From a virus: a DNA stretch of 25,537 bases. Position 1 is the stretch's first letter; the number at the start of each line of letters is the position of its first letter. This document shows positions 13,315-21,230 of this stretch, one piece after another. The notes under the pieces were generated by a model. It was not told where the DNA came from. It did no database searches and worked only from the letters and a program-made list of their open reading frames with translations. A program made the position numbers and the translations under genes. The stretch lies in the IMG/VR virus record IMGVR_UViG_3300047546_002947, positions 1 through 25,537 of that record; one strand, given 5' to 3'.

Positions 13315-13952
13315 AGTGTCAACAACGTTAAAGAATCTTCAGTGCCAATAGTTCCCTTCAAGTATGAATTAAAGGTCAGTGTTGTTCTTAAATTTTTGCC
13401 AACTTTAGGAGCAACATAATGATCTACATGAGAAGGAAATATAATGATTCTACCAGTTTTGGCTTTGATTGTATGAGTAGAATTATTATACGAGTTCATT
13501 TCTTCTGAATAAAGTCTGAGTGAATTGTAAATATGAGGTTTAAAAAACATTATAGAATCCAAATTTTCATCTGCATCAATATACAATGTACCTGATAGAA
13601 AACTATTTGGATGATTGTGAATATGATGAAATTCACCTTCTTTAGTAATTGTCAACCACGATTGTGTAATATAAGGTAACACATCATTTACGGGTCTATA
13701 AATTTGTTTAATAAACAAATACAACATTTCAACAATATCATATTTTAAATTTTCCATTTCAGGAGCTTCTAGAATAGTGGTACTGTTAGAAATATAATTT
13801 TTATTTTTATACTTATGACCTTTTGAACCGTTATATTTCAAATCACCTTCAATTTGTTTTTTAAAGAAATCCATCTCTTCTTGAGAAAAATCTCTTTTAA
13901 AATCAGCAACCATTACTGGTGTAGGAAATAAATTATGTAATTCTATATTCAT
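13311..13952 (-). CDS. Putative 2OG-Fe(II) oxygenase (TIGR02466-like)
   Basis: 213 residues with a double-stranded beta-helix oxygenase pattern. The start NIELHNLFPTPVMVADF is typical of the TIGR02466/PF13759 family. An iron-binding HxH-type cluster lies in EFHHIHNHPNSFLSGTLYID (H109-H114), and the second histidine and 2OG-binding arginine in FPSHVDHYVAP...LRTTLTFN (H175/H178, R189). ATG 13952 is chosen because GGAGGA is 6 nt upstream and it overlaps the previous stop as ATGA; ATG 13958 would abut the box. The substrate is unknown; proteins, nucleobases or small molecules are all possible. Confidence 0.85.
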   Translation of the reverse strand: MNIELHNLFPTPVMVADFKRDFSQEEMDFFKKQIEGDLKYNGSKGHKYKNKNYISNSTTILEAPEMENLKYDIVEMLYLFIKQIYRPVNDVLPYITQSWLTITKEGEFHHIHNHPNSFLSGTLYIDADENLDSIMFFKPHIYNSLRLYSEEMNSYNNSTHTIKAKTGRIIIFPSHVDHYVAPKVGKNLRTTLTFNSYLKGTIGTEDSLTLLTL

Positions 13953-14131
13953 ACCCATTCCTCCGCAATACCAATAAGTTCAGCTACCAGAAATGAGAAA
14001 GCAATGCAGCTAATTAATTCAGCAAATGGTGCTATCCAAAGAACAGTCACACAACCAGCAATGCGAACTGCTGATTTAATGTATGACATATAAGTATGCC
14101 ATTTACGGTAGTTGTTTTCAAAATCATTCAT
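13949..14131 (-). CDS. Small predicted membrane protein, 60 aa
   Basis: 60 residues with a charged N-terminus (MNDFENNYRKWHTYMSYIKS) and one long or two short hydrophobic helices (RIAGCVTVLWIAPFAELISCIAFSFLVAELIGI). It is probably an inner-membrane protein. No holin or lysis motif can be assigned, and there are no lysis genes nearby. It overlaps the oxygenase start by 4 nt and follows the zinc-ribbon gene by 2 nt. Confidence 0.65.
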   Translation of the reverse strand: MNDFENNYRKWHTYMSYIKSAVRIAGCVTVLWIAPFAELISCIAFSFLVAELIGIAEEWV

Positions 14132-14133
14132 AA

Positions 14134-14409
14134 TTAATACCCCGCTGCACCATTGCTGCTTACTGGTGTCTTGTTAAAATAATCTGGGCCTACTGCGCCA
14201 GTAGCGGTTGCTCTAGTAGGGCAGCCATAAAAGTTACACACTACACCAGTAATACCTGTTCTACCACAAACTGGACATCCTGTCCAATTATTATCTTTAG
14301 GTACGTACGGATTTAAAAGATTACCATCTTGCCTACCTTGCTTGTAACCTAAATCAAAACCATCTTTAAATCCATCTCTATAAACTTTTAGCTTTTCTTC
14401 TTCTATCAT
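14134..14409 (-). CDS. Small zinc-ribbon protein, 91 aa
   Basis: The N-terminus is a charged helix with GF-x-GF-x-LGY-x-QG-x-QDG spacing (about 13-29). The middle has a four-cysteine zinc ribbon: C45-P-V-C48 and C58-x4-C63 (NFYGCPT). The C-terminus is Gly/Ala-rich. Zinc ribbons like this often bind nucleic acid or partner proteins; the function is unknown. The ATG overlaps the gp46 stop (ATGA). Confidence 0.68.
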   Translation of the reverse strand: MIEEEKLKVYRDGFKDGFDLGYKQGRQDGNLLNPYVPKDNNWTGCPVCGRTGITGVVCNFYGCPTRATATGAVGPDYFNKTPVSSNGAAGY

Positions 14410-16121
14410 GCTGCTATCCTTGAGAAGTTTTTATGTTTTTCAAATTTTAATACATTACTAAATTTATCATACATCTGATCTGTCTTATGACTAATAATAA
14501 ATGTATTTGTATCTTGAGTCAACGTATTAATAATTTTTAGGAACTCATCAGTGCCGTTACTATCCAACGAACCATCGAGGACTTCGTCCATAATAAGTAG
14601 ATTAGTGCTAGCACTATTGCGTAACTTAGCAACAGCTCTCCAAGTGAATAGTATAGCCAAGTTAATTCGCATTTTTTCTCCTTCTGAGAAGGAGGCGTAG
14701 CTAAATTCATCTCTGAATCTTGATTTGATTGTTTCTTCAAAATTTTCATTGAGTTCAAAATTAACAAAGAAGTCCATTGCAGCCAAATACTTATTAATCA
14801 ATTTATTGATAACAGGTACATACTGTTTAATGATTCTTGCTTTGATACCATTATCTTTAAGAATGATTGATGCTATATTTAAGGCATCTTTATCTTTAAG
14901 TAGATCAGTTTTCTGTTCAGTGAGACTACCAAGATAAACTTCCAACTCTTTCATCTTATCATCATTCATAACAAGATCATCAGATTTATCTTGAAGTTCT
15001 TTCATCTCTCTAGCAATCTTCTTACATTGTGTAATCATACCATTAATATTATTATTCTTTGTAATATTCTCAATATTCAACGAAGAAATTTTAGATGATA
15101 CCTCAGCAATCTGTTGGATCTTTTCTTGTATCGTGGTAATTTCTTCCTTGAGTTTTTCAATACCTTGCTGGGTTTCCTGTATTTGTGCTTGTTTTGCATC
15201 AACAGTCTCACACTTAAACGCATTATCAATATCCTGCTTGCATGTAGGACAGCTATCGTGTGAAGTAAAGAACTCGATGTCAGCTTGGAGTTTGGAAATT
15301 TTATCTGATAATTGTATATCGAGTCTTTGTAATGTTTTTTGCTTTTTGTTGACTTGCTCTTGATCTTCAATTGTGGCTCTGAGCGATAGAATTTGTTTGT
15401 CGATAGATTCAATTTCATTTTTTTCTAGCTCTATAAGATCAGTTTGATGTTTCAATTCTTTACGAAGCTTTTCAATTTGATCATCATTATTTTTTTGCAT
15501 TGCGACAATATGTTCGTTCTGCATTTTAATCTTCTCTGAAGTAAGATCATACTGATACTCTACTTCCATCAACTTACTATTATTAGAACTAATTTTATCT
15601 TTAAGAAGACTATTCATAGTAGAAAAAATTTGTATATCAAGAAGATCTTCAATTACTTCTCTGCGAGCTGCAGCTGTAAGTTGCATGAACGGAACAAATG
15701 AAGCTGAACCAAGTACTACCACTTGACAAAATGATTTGTGGTTAAGTTTTAATATTTGCTTCTCTAAAACTTCTTGATAGTCTTTTGTTTCAGCATCCTG
15801 ATTAATTAGTTTGTTATTCTGATACACTTCAAAGATAGCTGGTTTAAGACCGCGTACGATCTTATACATATGTGAACCAATATTAAACTCAATCTCTACA
15901 ACAAGATCTTTCTTGTTAATAGAGTTAAGCAATTGTGGTTTATTTACTTTACGGAAAGGTTTATTGTAGAGAACAAATGAGAGAGCATCGAGCATAGTAG
16001 ATTTACCTGCTCCATTCTCACCAACAATCAGCGTAGTATTGTTTTTACTATAATCAATTTCGGTAAAACTATTTCCGGTTGAAAGGAAATTCTTCCATCT
16101 AATCTTTTTAAAAAATATCAA
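14406..16121 (-). CDS. 46: Recombination endonuclease subunit gp46 (SbcC/Rad50-like)
   Basis: SMC-type ATPase that with gp47 resects DNA ends for recombination-dependent replication. The Walker A GENGAGKST is at residues 34-42, followed by the Q-loop region; coiled coils run from about 190 to 400, broken by the zinc hook CPTC at 291-294. The ABC signature SFSEGEKMRINLA lies near 475 and Walker B LLIMDEVLDGSLD near 508. 571 residues compares with 560 in T4. The start is TTG, overlapping the previous stop (TTGA), with AGGTG 7 nt upstream; no in-frame ATG exists before the Walker motif. Confidence 0.95.
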   Translation of the reverse strand: MIFFKKIRWKNFLSTGNSFTEIDYSKNNTTLIVGENGAGKSTMLDALSFVLYNKPFRKVNKPQLLNSINKKDLVVEIEFNIGSHMYKIVRGLKPAIFEVYQNNKLINQDAETKDYQEVLEKQILKLNHKSFCQVVVLGSASFVPFMQLTAAARREVIEDLLDIQIFSTMNSLLKDKISSNNSKLMEVEYQYDLTSEKIKMQNEHIVAMQKNNDDQIEKLRKELKHQTDLIELEKNEIESIDKQILSLRATIEDQEQVNKKQKTLQRLDIQLSDKISKLQADIEFFTSHDSCPTCKQDIDNAFKCETVDAKQAQIQETQQGIEKLKEEITTIQEKIQQIAEVSSKISSLNIENITKNNNINGMITQCKKIAREMKELQDKSDDLVMNDDKMKELEVYLGSLTEQKTDLLKDKDALNIASIILKDNGIKARIIKQYVPVINKLINKYLAAMDFFVNFELNENFEETIKSRFRDEFSYASFSEGEKMRINLAILFTWRAVAKLRNSASTNLLIMDEVLDGSLDSNGTDEFLKIINTLTQDTNTFIISHKTDQMYDKFSNVLKFEKHKNFSRIAA

Positions 16122-16345
16122 ATTTTTACACCTATCATTTCAACATCAGCATCTGTTTCAATCCAGAGCTTGGCACCACATGGTCTAGGCTTATTAGGAC
16201 TATATACCATACGAGATGGTCCTTTAATATCTACTTCCATACAATACTTAACTACACCATTCTCCTCGACACGGACAACAGGTTCATCCCTACCATGTTT
16301 AGCGTTTTGTTGAATGATGTTACGATTAATGTGTATGATTTTCAT
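16118..16345 (-). CDS. Unknown protein between genes 47 and 46, 75 aa
   Basis: Not recognised. It is beta-rich: MKIIHINRNIIQQNAKHGRDEPVVRVEENG, then YCMEVDIKGPSRMVYSPNKPRPCGAKLWIETDADVEMIGVKI. Two cysteines are present but no paired zinc motif. It overlaps gp47 (ATGA) and gp46 (TTGA) by 4 nt each, so it is translated with both recombination subunits. T4 also keeps small ORFs between these genes, though I cannot show homology. A minor role in the gp46/47 complex is conjecture. Confidence 0.7.
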   Translation of the reverse strand: MKIIHINRNIIQQNAKHGRDEPVVRVEENGVVKYCMEVDIKGPSRMVYSPNKPRPCGAKLWIETDADVEMIGVKI

Positions 16346-17451
16346 AATACATCATGAGCTTCAATATACAGGTTTTGAATAATGTTTTCAACTCTTTTTC
16401 TATCTATATTAATGTTCATGCCGTCAATGAACTTATGAATTATACTCATTGTGTCTTCTGCTTCATTGACAATATCATCATCTGCTTCCAAATCTAAATG
16501 AAAATGATCTTCAACTACTTGTAGGTCAGCTGCTCCTGACTTCTCAAGTCTTTCAATAACAAGATCAAACCAATACGGATTTGTTTTATTCTTAATAACA
16601 ATCTTTACATAACAATCTTTATAGATATCAGCATCAAACAAAAGTACTTCATCCATATTTTTGTTTAAGTCATCATAGAAAAATTTATGAAAGATTTGAT
16701 TAGGATTAGGAATAAATTCTAAACTTCGGGTGGATGTATCAAGGATATGAAACCCTTTAGTATCCACATAATCACTCCATGTATACTGAAAAGGAGTCCC
16801 CAGATAATGGATATTACCGCTACTGGAACGAGTATGATAATGCCCAGAAAGTACGAGATCGAATTTATCAAAGATCTTAGGATCATCACCATGATCACTC
16901 ACCTGTCCTTTAAACATTTCATACCCAACTAATTCAAGATGACCTAAAGCAATAGGTGCTGTTGTTTCTTCAATTGCTTTAAGTGTCTGAGTTCTATTAG
17001 TATCACATATCCATGGCATAACAAATAATTTTGCATATGTGATATCACCCATTGTAGGACCTGGAGTCAAAGATATATCTTTGAGAATTAATTCACCAGG
17101 AACCTCATCATATATTGTAACGTTATTATATTTACCATCTACAAGTTCTCTTAGACTATTAATAGAATTTGTATTCTTATAATAAGTATCATGATTACCA
17201 GCGATGATAAAAGTATCAATGTTTCGTTGTTGTAATGGATTTAAAAAATCATCACGTAATCGTTTGGCTGTTACATAGTTAATATACTTGCGGCGATCAA
17301 CAAGATCCCCAAGATGAATAACAGTAGTAATACCATTTCCGTCAATGTAAGGAAAGAATATTTCATCTAAAAACTTCTTCATATGGTTATGCATAATTGG
17401 AGAATCATTTCTGATTCCCCAATGTGTATCTGTTATTAATGCAATCTTCAC
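16342..17451 (-). CDS. 47: Recombination endonuclease subunit gp47 (SbcD/Mre11-like)
   Basis: Manganese-dependent calcineurin-like phosphoesterase, nuclease partner of gp46. The five-motif metal site is visible: D8-x-H10 (ITDTHWG), G48-D49 (HLGDLVD), G85-N86-H87-D88 (IAGNHD), a GH-type histidine in the middle (ALGHLELVGYE) and SGHYH at about 205. The C-terminal ~100 residues form the cap and gp46-binding region. 369 residues compares with 339 in T4. The start codon is GTG, overlapping the previous stop as GTGA; no ATG lies near. Confidence 0.95.
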   Translation of the reverse strand: MKIALITDTHWGIRNDSPIMHNHMKKFLDEIFFPYIDGNGITTVIHLGDLVDRRKYINYVTAKRLRDDFLNPLQQRNIDTFIIAGNHDTYYKNTNSINSLRELVDGKYNNVTIYDEVPGELILKDISLTPGPTMGDITYAKLFVMPWICDTNRTQTLKAIEETTAPIALGHLELVGYEMFKGQVSDHGDDPKIFDKFDLVLSGHYHTRSSSGNIHYLGTPFQYTWSDYVDTKGFHILDTSTRSLEFIPNPNQIFHKFFYDDLNKNMDEVLLFDADIYKDCYVKIVIKNKTNPYWFDLVIERLEKSGAADLQVVEDHFHLDLEADDDIVNEAEDTMSIIHKFIDGMNINIDRKRVENIIQNLYIEAHDVL

Positions 17452-17666
17452 TTAGATACCTCTACACTTCTACTACCACGGCCTCGTTTAAATATATTAG
17501 TATTAACTTCCATATTATGCCTACGAATAGCTTCGTCACAGTAATCGCGTATAGCCTCTAATCTAATAATATAATTTAGGCGAAGATTATCTTGTTTAGT
17601 TGTAGCAAGTGATTGTGCACAATCAACTATCACCTGTGGTATTAAATGTAATTTTTCATTCTTCAT
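17448..17666 (-). CDS. Unknown protein, 72 aa, between genes 55 and 47
   Basis: Helical protein MKNEKLHLIPQVIVDCAQSLATT...LRLNYIIRLEAIRDYCDEAIRRHN with a basic tail (IFKRGRGSRSVEVSK). ATG 17666 is used because GGAG is 7 nt upstream; it overlaps the last codons of gene 55 by 11 nt, whereas the longest open frame would run 89 nt into gene 55. No domain is recognised. Coupled to gp47 through a GTGA overlap. Confidence 0.66.
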   Translation of the reverse strand: MKNEKLHLIPQVIVDCAQSLATTKQDNLRLNYIIRLEAIRDYCDEAIRRHNMEVNTNIFKRGRGSRSVEVSK

Positions 17667-18210
17667 AAAACTTCTCCACTCCTTGGCGGCGTGATTTACT
17701 CTTCTTTTGCTTTTCTGCTTGTTTCTTATCGTATGATTCAACAAGTCCCTTCATATATTCATTATCTAAATTCACACTAACAGGTTTATTGTCATCATCA
17801 AAACCTTGTTCAGCTAACATACCTTCAAAGTAAAAATTCTCTAATGTCTTTTGTTTTATATAAAGATGTTTCTTTTCTTTTTCAATACGTCTAATAAAAG
17901 CATACCAGATAATTTGTGTAAAATAGGCAAATGGATTATCTGATTTTTCTGGATTAAAATTATTTAAGTAACTAATACAGTTTTCTAAACCATCAGAAAT
18001 CATTTCATCTCTATAAGTGTAACTTATAAAATTAGGTTTAAGAGATAATCTCGTGGCAATCTTGTAGAGACATTCACCAATATAGGCTGGGATACGAGGT
18101 TCTTGTTTACCTGCAGCCTTAGCTTCATCTACATTTTTTTTATGTTGTAACAAGGCTGTATAAAATTTTTTATTGTCAATATAATGTTTGCTATTTTTTG
18201 GTTCAGCCAT
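17656..18210 (-). CDS. 55: Late-transcription sigma factor gp55-like
   Basis: Divergent sigma factor that directs host RNA polymerase to T4-type late promoters (TATAAATA). The 184 residues match the 185 of T4 gp55. Region-2-like segments are YIGECLYKIATRLSLKPNFISY and YRDEMISDGLENCISYLNNFNPEKSDNPFAYFTQIIWYAFIRRIEKEKKHLYIKQK (about 62-118), the typical sigma70 region 2.1-2.4 pattern. The tail is basic and glutamine/lysine-rich, where the clamp-binding end of T4 gp55 lies. A sigma70-type promoter is just upstream, and the gene is first in the 55-47-46 run. Confidence 0.9.
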   Translation of the reverse strand: MAEPKNSKHYIDNKKFYTALLQHKKNVDEAKAAGKQEPRIPAYIGECLYKIATRLSLKPNFISYTYRDEMISDGLENCISYLNNFNPEKSDNPFAYFTQIIWYAFIRRIEKEKKHLYIKQKTLENFYFEGMLAEQGFDDDNKPVSVNLDNEYMKGLVESYDKKQAEKQKKSKSRRQGVEKFYEE

Positions 18211-18246
18211 GATAATTCCTAATACTAATTAATCAATATAACTACT

Positions 18247-18275
18247 AATGTAGCATATTGTTAAAATAAAGTCAA
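18247..18275 (-). promoter_or_regulatory. Sigma70-like promoter before gene 55
   Basis: In the only untranslated gap here (18211-18279) the - strand has TTGACT (18275-18270) and TACATT (18252-18247) with a 17-nt AT-rich spacer. It reads GTTGACT...ATTTT, partly like the early promoters P1-P3. Gene 55 starts 37 nt downstream. Confidence 0.6.
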
Positions 18276-18279
18276 CAGA

Positions 18280-18606
18280 TTAATGTAAATTTTTGAACTT
18301 TAATGGTTCTATTTTTTTGCTTGAAGAAGGTTTTTTTACTTCTATTTTTCTTTCTCTTAAAGATTCAAGCAATTCGAGATAATATTGTTTAATTTCATCT
18401 TCAACAGGTGCGATACCAATAACATTTGTTTTGCTAAAAGCTACCATTCCCGCTTTTGCAAAAGGCATGAAGGGAGTAGAATAAACATGAGAGTCGTCTC
18501 TAAAAAGAGCTACAGGATGTTCAACATTTAAAAAATCTTCATCTTCACTAATTACATTGGCAACAAGAGGTTGACTTCCGGCTATTGCTAAGAGAACAAT
18601 TTTCAT
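18280..18606 (-). CDS. Unknown protein, 108 aa, possible small beta-barrel fold
   Basis: The first ~60 residues are beta-rich (MKIVLLAIAGSQPLVANVISEDEDFLNVEHPVALF...YSTPFMPFAKAGMVAFSKTNVIGIAPV), with the YxxPFxPFA...V layout of small Sm-like barrels common in T4-like phages. Then comes a helix EIKQYYLELLESLRERKIEVKK and a basic tail. The Sm-like idea is a fold guess only. GGAG lies 6 nt before the ATG, directly after the uvsW stop. A promoter and gene 55 follow. Confidence 0.66.
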   Translation of the reverse strand: MKIVLLAIAGSQPLVANVISEDEDFLNVEHPVALFRDDSHVYSTPFMPFAKAGMVAFSKTNVIGIAPVEDEIKQYYLELLESLRERKIEVKKPSSSKKIEPLKFKNLH

Positions 18607-20082
18607 TTAAATCTCCGTGTTGAAGATTTTGTATTCAAAACCTTCACTGTTGTAAATATTTATTCTCTCCATAAAATGTTGTAATGTAAAGTTAGTATGT
18701 GTACCAACTCTTAGGTCATCAGCAATATCATAAAGAGTCATTGCATCTTTATTATCTCCAATTCTTAATCCACGACCAATGGACTGAAGAATTCTAATCC
18801 TAGACTTAGAAGGACTAGCAAGAACAACACTGTGTAAGTTGCGAATGTTAATACCAGTTGAGAACGTACCATAGCTTGCCACAATAATGGCATCGGATTC
18901 GTTTTCGACAATTCCTCTAATTCTTTCTCTGTCATCACCTTCCACTCCTCCGTGGACAAAAAATATTTTACGATCTGGTGCTTTTGCTCTCATCATATCA
19001 CTGAGAACTTTACCATGCTTTTCTACATACTGGAAAAGCACTAATGTATTACCTTCTAACGATAATGCTAGATTTCGAATAAATTTATTTCTCTTTTCAT
19101 ATCTAACTAGAAAATCTATTTCTTCTTGATAATTATATTTTTTACAATCTTTTCTAGTATCTTTATCATATTGTAGTATCAATGCTTTAATCTTTAGGCT
19201 AGCAATATGACCTTGTTCCATTAATTCTGCAGATGTAGTAAGCTGCTTAACTGGTCCAAATAAACCTTCTAGTGTTACCTTATTAGTAAGTGATCCATCT
19301 AATGTTCCTGTAAGTCCATAACGGTATTTACAGTCAATAAGTTTTTCCATTATTGATTTGAGAGATGTTGCTTTAAACAGGTGAACTTCATCACCAATAA
19401 CACAACCAAATTGTTTAAACCAATCCTTAGGCATTTTAAAAATTGATTGCCATGTTGATATAACAACTGGTGAGGTAGTAACTTTATCAACACCTGCAGT
19501 AATACAATGTATATCTAAAGAATGACCTGCATACTCTTCAAAGTCTTTCTTCAACTGAAGAACTAGAGACACTGTAGGAACAACAACAAGTACTCTCTGC
19601 TTTTTAAGAATAGAAAGATAATAACAAGCAATCAAATAAATGATAAGTGATTTACCAGAAGCTGTAGGAGAAAGAAAGATTGCTCTATCAGATGTTATAG
19701 CAATATTAAAAGCAAGTTTTTGATAATCGCGAGGAGCTATTTTACTAAGATTAGAAATATGTTCTTGCAACTGTTTATCATCTAACAATGCACCAGGTTG
19801 TAGTTCGGGGTCAACTTCTACATCATAATTACGCGATGCCGCAAACTCAGAAATCTCTTTAACCAGCCCCGCATATGTGAGACCAGTTAAAGAGTTCAAT
19901 AATCTTATCTTACCATCCCAAAATTTATTTTTAAAGGCAGGAGAAAATTTTGCTCCTGGAACCATAAATGTAAGATGATCAGATAGTTCTTGCATAACAG
20001 AGGCTTCGGTAGAAACCCTTAAATAAACTTCATTGACTTTTTGAAGTTGCAATTTATCACGCACCCACTTTAAATTTTTCAT
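18607..20082 (-). CDS. uvsW: DNA/RNA helicase UvsW
   Basis: SF2 helicase that regresses forks and removes R-loops, shifting T4 from origin- to recombination-dependent replication. The N-terminal domain ending in FSPAFKNKFWDGKIRLL matches T4 UvsW (FNPRFRYGNWDG). Motif I is SPTASGKS (138-145), motif II DEVH (231-234), motif III LTGTLDGS, then VASYGTFSTGINIRNL and QSIGRGLR (motif VI). About 491 residues compares with 503 in T4. ATG 20082 is used; a GTG at 20094 is an alternative. Either start overlaps uvsY. Confidence 0.94.
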   Translation of the reverse strand: MKNLKWVRDKLQLQKVNEVYLRVSTEASVMQELSDHLTFMVPGAKFSPAFKNKFWDGKIRLLNSLTGLTYAGLVKEISEFAASRNYDVEVDPELQPGALLDDKQLQEHISNLSKIAPRDYQKLAFNIAITSDRAIFLSPTASGKSLIIYLIACYYLSILKKQRVLVVVPTVSLVLQLKKDFEEYAGHSLDIHCITAGVDKVTTSPVVISTWQSIFKMPKDWFKQFGCVIGDEVHLFKATSLKSIMEKLIDCKYRYGLTGTLDGSLTNKVTLEGLFGPVKQLTTSAELMEQGHIASLKIKALILQYDKDTRKDCKKYNYQEEIDFLVRYEKRNKFIRNLALSLEGNTLVLFQYVEKHGKVLSDMMRAKAPDRKIFFVHGGVEGDDRERIRGIVENESDAIIVASYGTFSTGINIRNLHSVVLASPSKSRIRILQSIGRGLRIGDNKDAMTLYDIADDLRVGTHTNFTLQHFMERINIYNSEGFEYKIFNTEI

Positions 20083-20491
20083 AGTCGATAGCACTCTTAA
20101 TAAGGTATCCCCTATTACTTATCGACTTGATAATTGACTCGAGTGTATCAACCTTTTCTTGCTGCATAGCTATTTTCAAGTTCATTTTGATTATGTCTTG
20201 ATCAGCATCAATATGCATAGGAATATCTGATTTCAATACATTGTATCGAAATGGTTCCCATCCATTTGCTTTAAGATCTTCTTCAGGCATCACACCACGA
20301 TAGTAATCATATTTGGTTTTTAACAGTTCACGTTTTTCTTCTTCTAATTTTCGAAGAGTCAAACGTTCTTCTGTAAAACACCTTAAATACTTACTATGTA
20401 ATTTGGGGATTTTTAAAGCTTCATCACCCAGCTCAGTACGATCCACATGGCAGTCTTCTGCCCACATATTCAAAATTTCATCGAGCTTCAT
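20057..20491 (-). CDS. uvsY: Recombination mediator UvsY
   Basis: Mediator that loads UvsX recombinase on gp32-coated single-stranded DNA. 144 residues (T4: 137) with the same plan: MKLDEILNMWAEDCHVDRTEL at the N-terminus, IPKLHSKYLRCFTEERL, a central coiled coil (LRKLEEEKRELLKTKYDYYRG, about 47-67) and the end IIKSISNRGYLIKSAIDYEKFKVG, like the T4 tail AIKSRGFAIKHIQDMRAFEAG (from memory). It precedes uvsW with an overlap of 26 nt. The ribosome-binding site is weak, with a TTTTTATATT leader like that of the clamp gene. Confidence 0.88.
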   Translation of the reverse strand: MKLDEILNMWAEDCHVDRTELGDEALKIPKLHSKYLRCFTEERLTLRKLEEEKRELLKTKYDYYRGVMPEEDLKANGWEPFRYNVLKSDIPMHIDADQDIIKMNLKIAMQQEKVDTLESIIKSISNRGYLIKSAIDYEKFKVGA

Positions 20492-20501
20492 AATATAAAA
20501 A

Positions 20502-21023
20502 TTAAACTTTCTTTACATGAAATATTTTGTATTTAAATGATGCTGTTGCAGAAATATAATTAACATCATTATCTGAGGTAGTAAAATTAATATCATTGAT
20601 ACCTGTTGGAAATAAATCTTCAAATGTTACTTCAATGTTAGGCACCATATCACTAGTCATTATAGTTAATGTTGCATCTGAAAGCAACTGATTAGGTGTA
20701 CCCTTTTGTGCTTCCTTTAAACCTTTATATTGTTCAAATTTTTCAGGAAAACCAATTGCAATTAACCAATTATATATTTCAAAATAAGTAGACATGTCTT
20801 CATCTAACAAAAATGTTAAATCAAGATCACCATATTCTAATTTACTACCGGGAATATTAATAGATTTAAAAGGGGTGGGAACTTCTACTGTATTTAATGT
20901 AATTAATGGCAAATTGACATTAGTAACAAAAAAGTTAAGGTTAGGTGCACGCTTAAGCTTGAACCTAAACCCTAACGGAGATAAAAAATTAATATTTGCA
21001 GGTTGTTCGTGTATTGCAGCCAT
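20502..21023 (-). CDS. Tail-tube-like virion structural protein
   Basis: 173 residues with the beta-rich layout of myophage tail tube and baseplate tube proteins: SPLGFRFKLKRAPNLNFFVTNVNLPLITLN (about 15-44), VPTPFKSINIPGSKLEYGDLDLTFLLDEDMSTYFEIYNWLI (48-88) and a C-terminal strand SATASFKYKIFHVKKV. The L-x-V/L-x-F-L-x-DE...Y-x-E-I-x-x-W segment is the key clue. In T4 the genes next to uvsY encode baseplate wedge proteins, so gp25/gp26-like or gp19-like roles are possible; no firm T4 counterpart is claimed. A late-promoter octamer lies 20 nt upstream. Confidence 0.7.
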   Translation of the reverse strand: MAAIHEQPANINFLSPLGFRFKLKRAPNLNFFVTNVNLPLITLNTVEVPTPFKSINIPGSKLEYGDLDLTFLLDEDMSTYFEIYNWLIAIGFPEKFEQYKGLKEAQKGTPNQLLSDATLTIMTSDMVPNIEVTFEDLFPTGINDINFTTSDNDVNYISATASFKYKIFHVKKV

Positions 21024-21042
21024 TTAATACCCCTTTATAGAG

Positions 21043-21050
21043 TATTTATG
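21043..21050 (-). promoter_or_regulatory. Candidate T4-type late promoter before the tail gene
   Basis: The - strand reads CATAAATA followed by CTC, 7 of 8 to TATAAATA. It is placed 20 nt before the start of the tail-like gene, in a gap otherwise too short for a sigma70 promoter, and overlaps the stop of the preceding small gene. The presence of gene 55 supports late promoters of this type. Confidence 0.5.
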
Positions 21051-21219
21051 ACTCCTGTTTATGGCGTTGCTTAATATCATTAACTTCTAGAAAAGCCCCT
21101 TTTATAGCATGAGTCATAAGAACAACGAAAGCGGCAACTGATATAATAGTAAGAATAAACAATGAAACAATAAAGATCAGGTCTTGAGGTGAATAGCAAG
21201 CTTTGAGTTCAGTAAGCAT
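21046..21219 (-). CDS. Small single-pass membrane protein, 57 aa
   Basis: Starts MLTELKACYSPQDLIFIVSL with an acidic or neutral N-terminus, one strong transmembrane segment (LIFIVSLFILTIISVAAFVVLM, split here as residues 14-35) and a charged tail ending DIKQRHKQES, suggesting N-out/C-in. AGGAAAG stands about 9 nt upstream of the ATG. It ends in the late-promoter octamer of the tail gene. No function is recognised; superinfection exclusion or membrane remodelling are possibilities only. Confidence 0.68.
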   Translation of the reverse strand: MLTELKACYSPQDLIFIVSLFILTIISVAAFVVLMTHAIKGAFLEVNDIKQRHKQES

Positions 21220-21230
21220 ATTAGTCTTTC

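Noticed and set aside
14537-15418. Several frames of 70-113 codons within gene 46
   Set aside because: They lie fully inside the coiled-coil coding region of gp46 and have no start signals.
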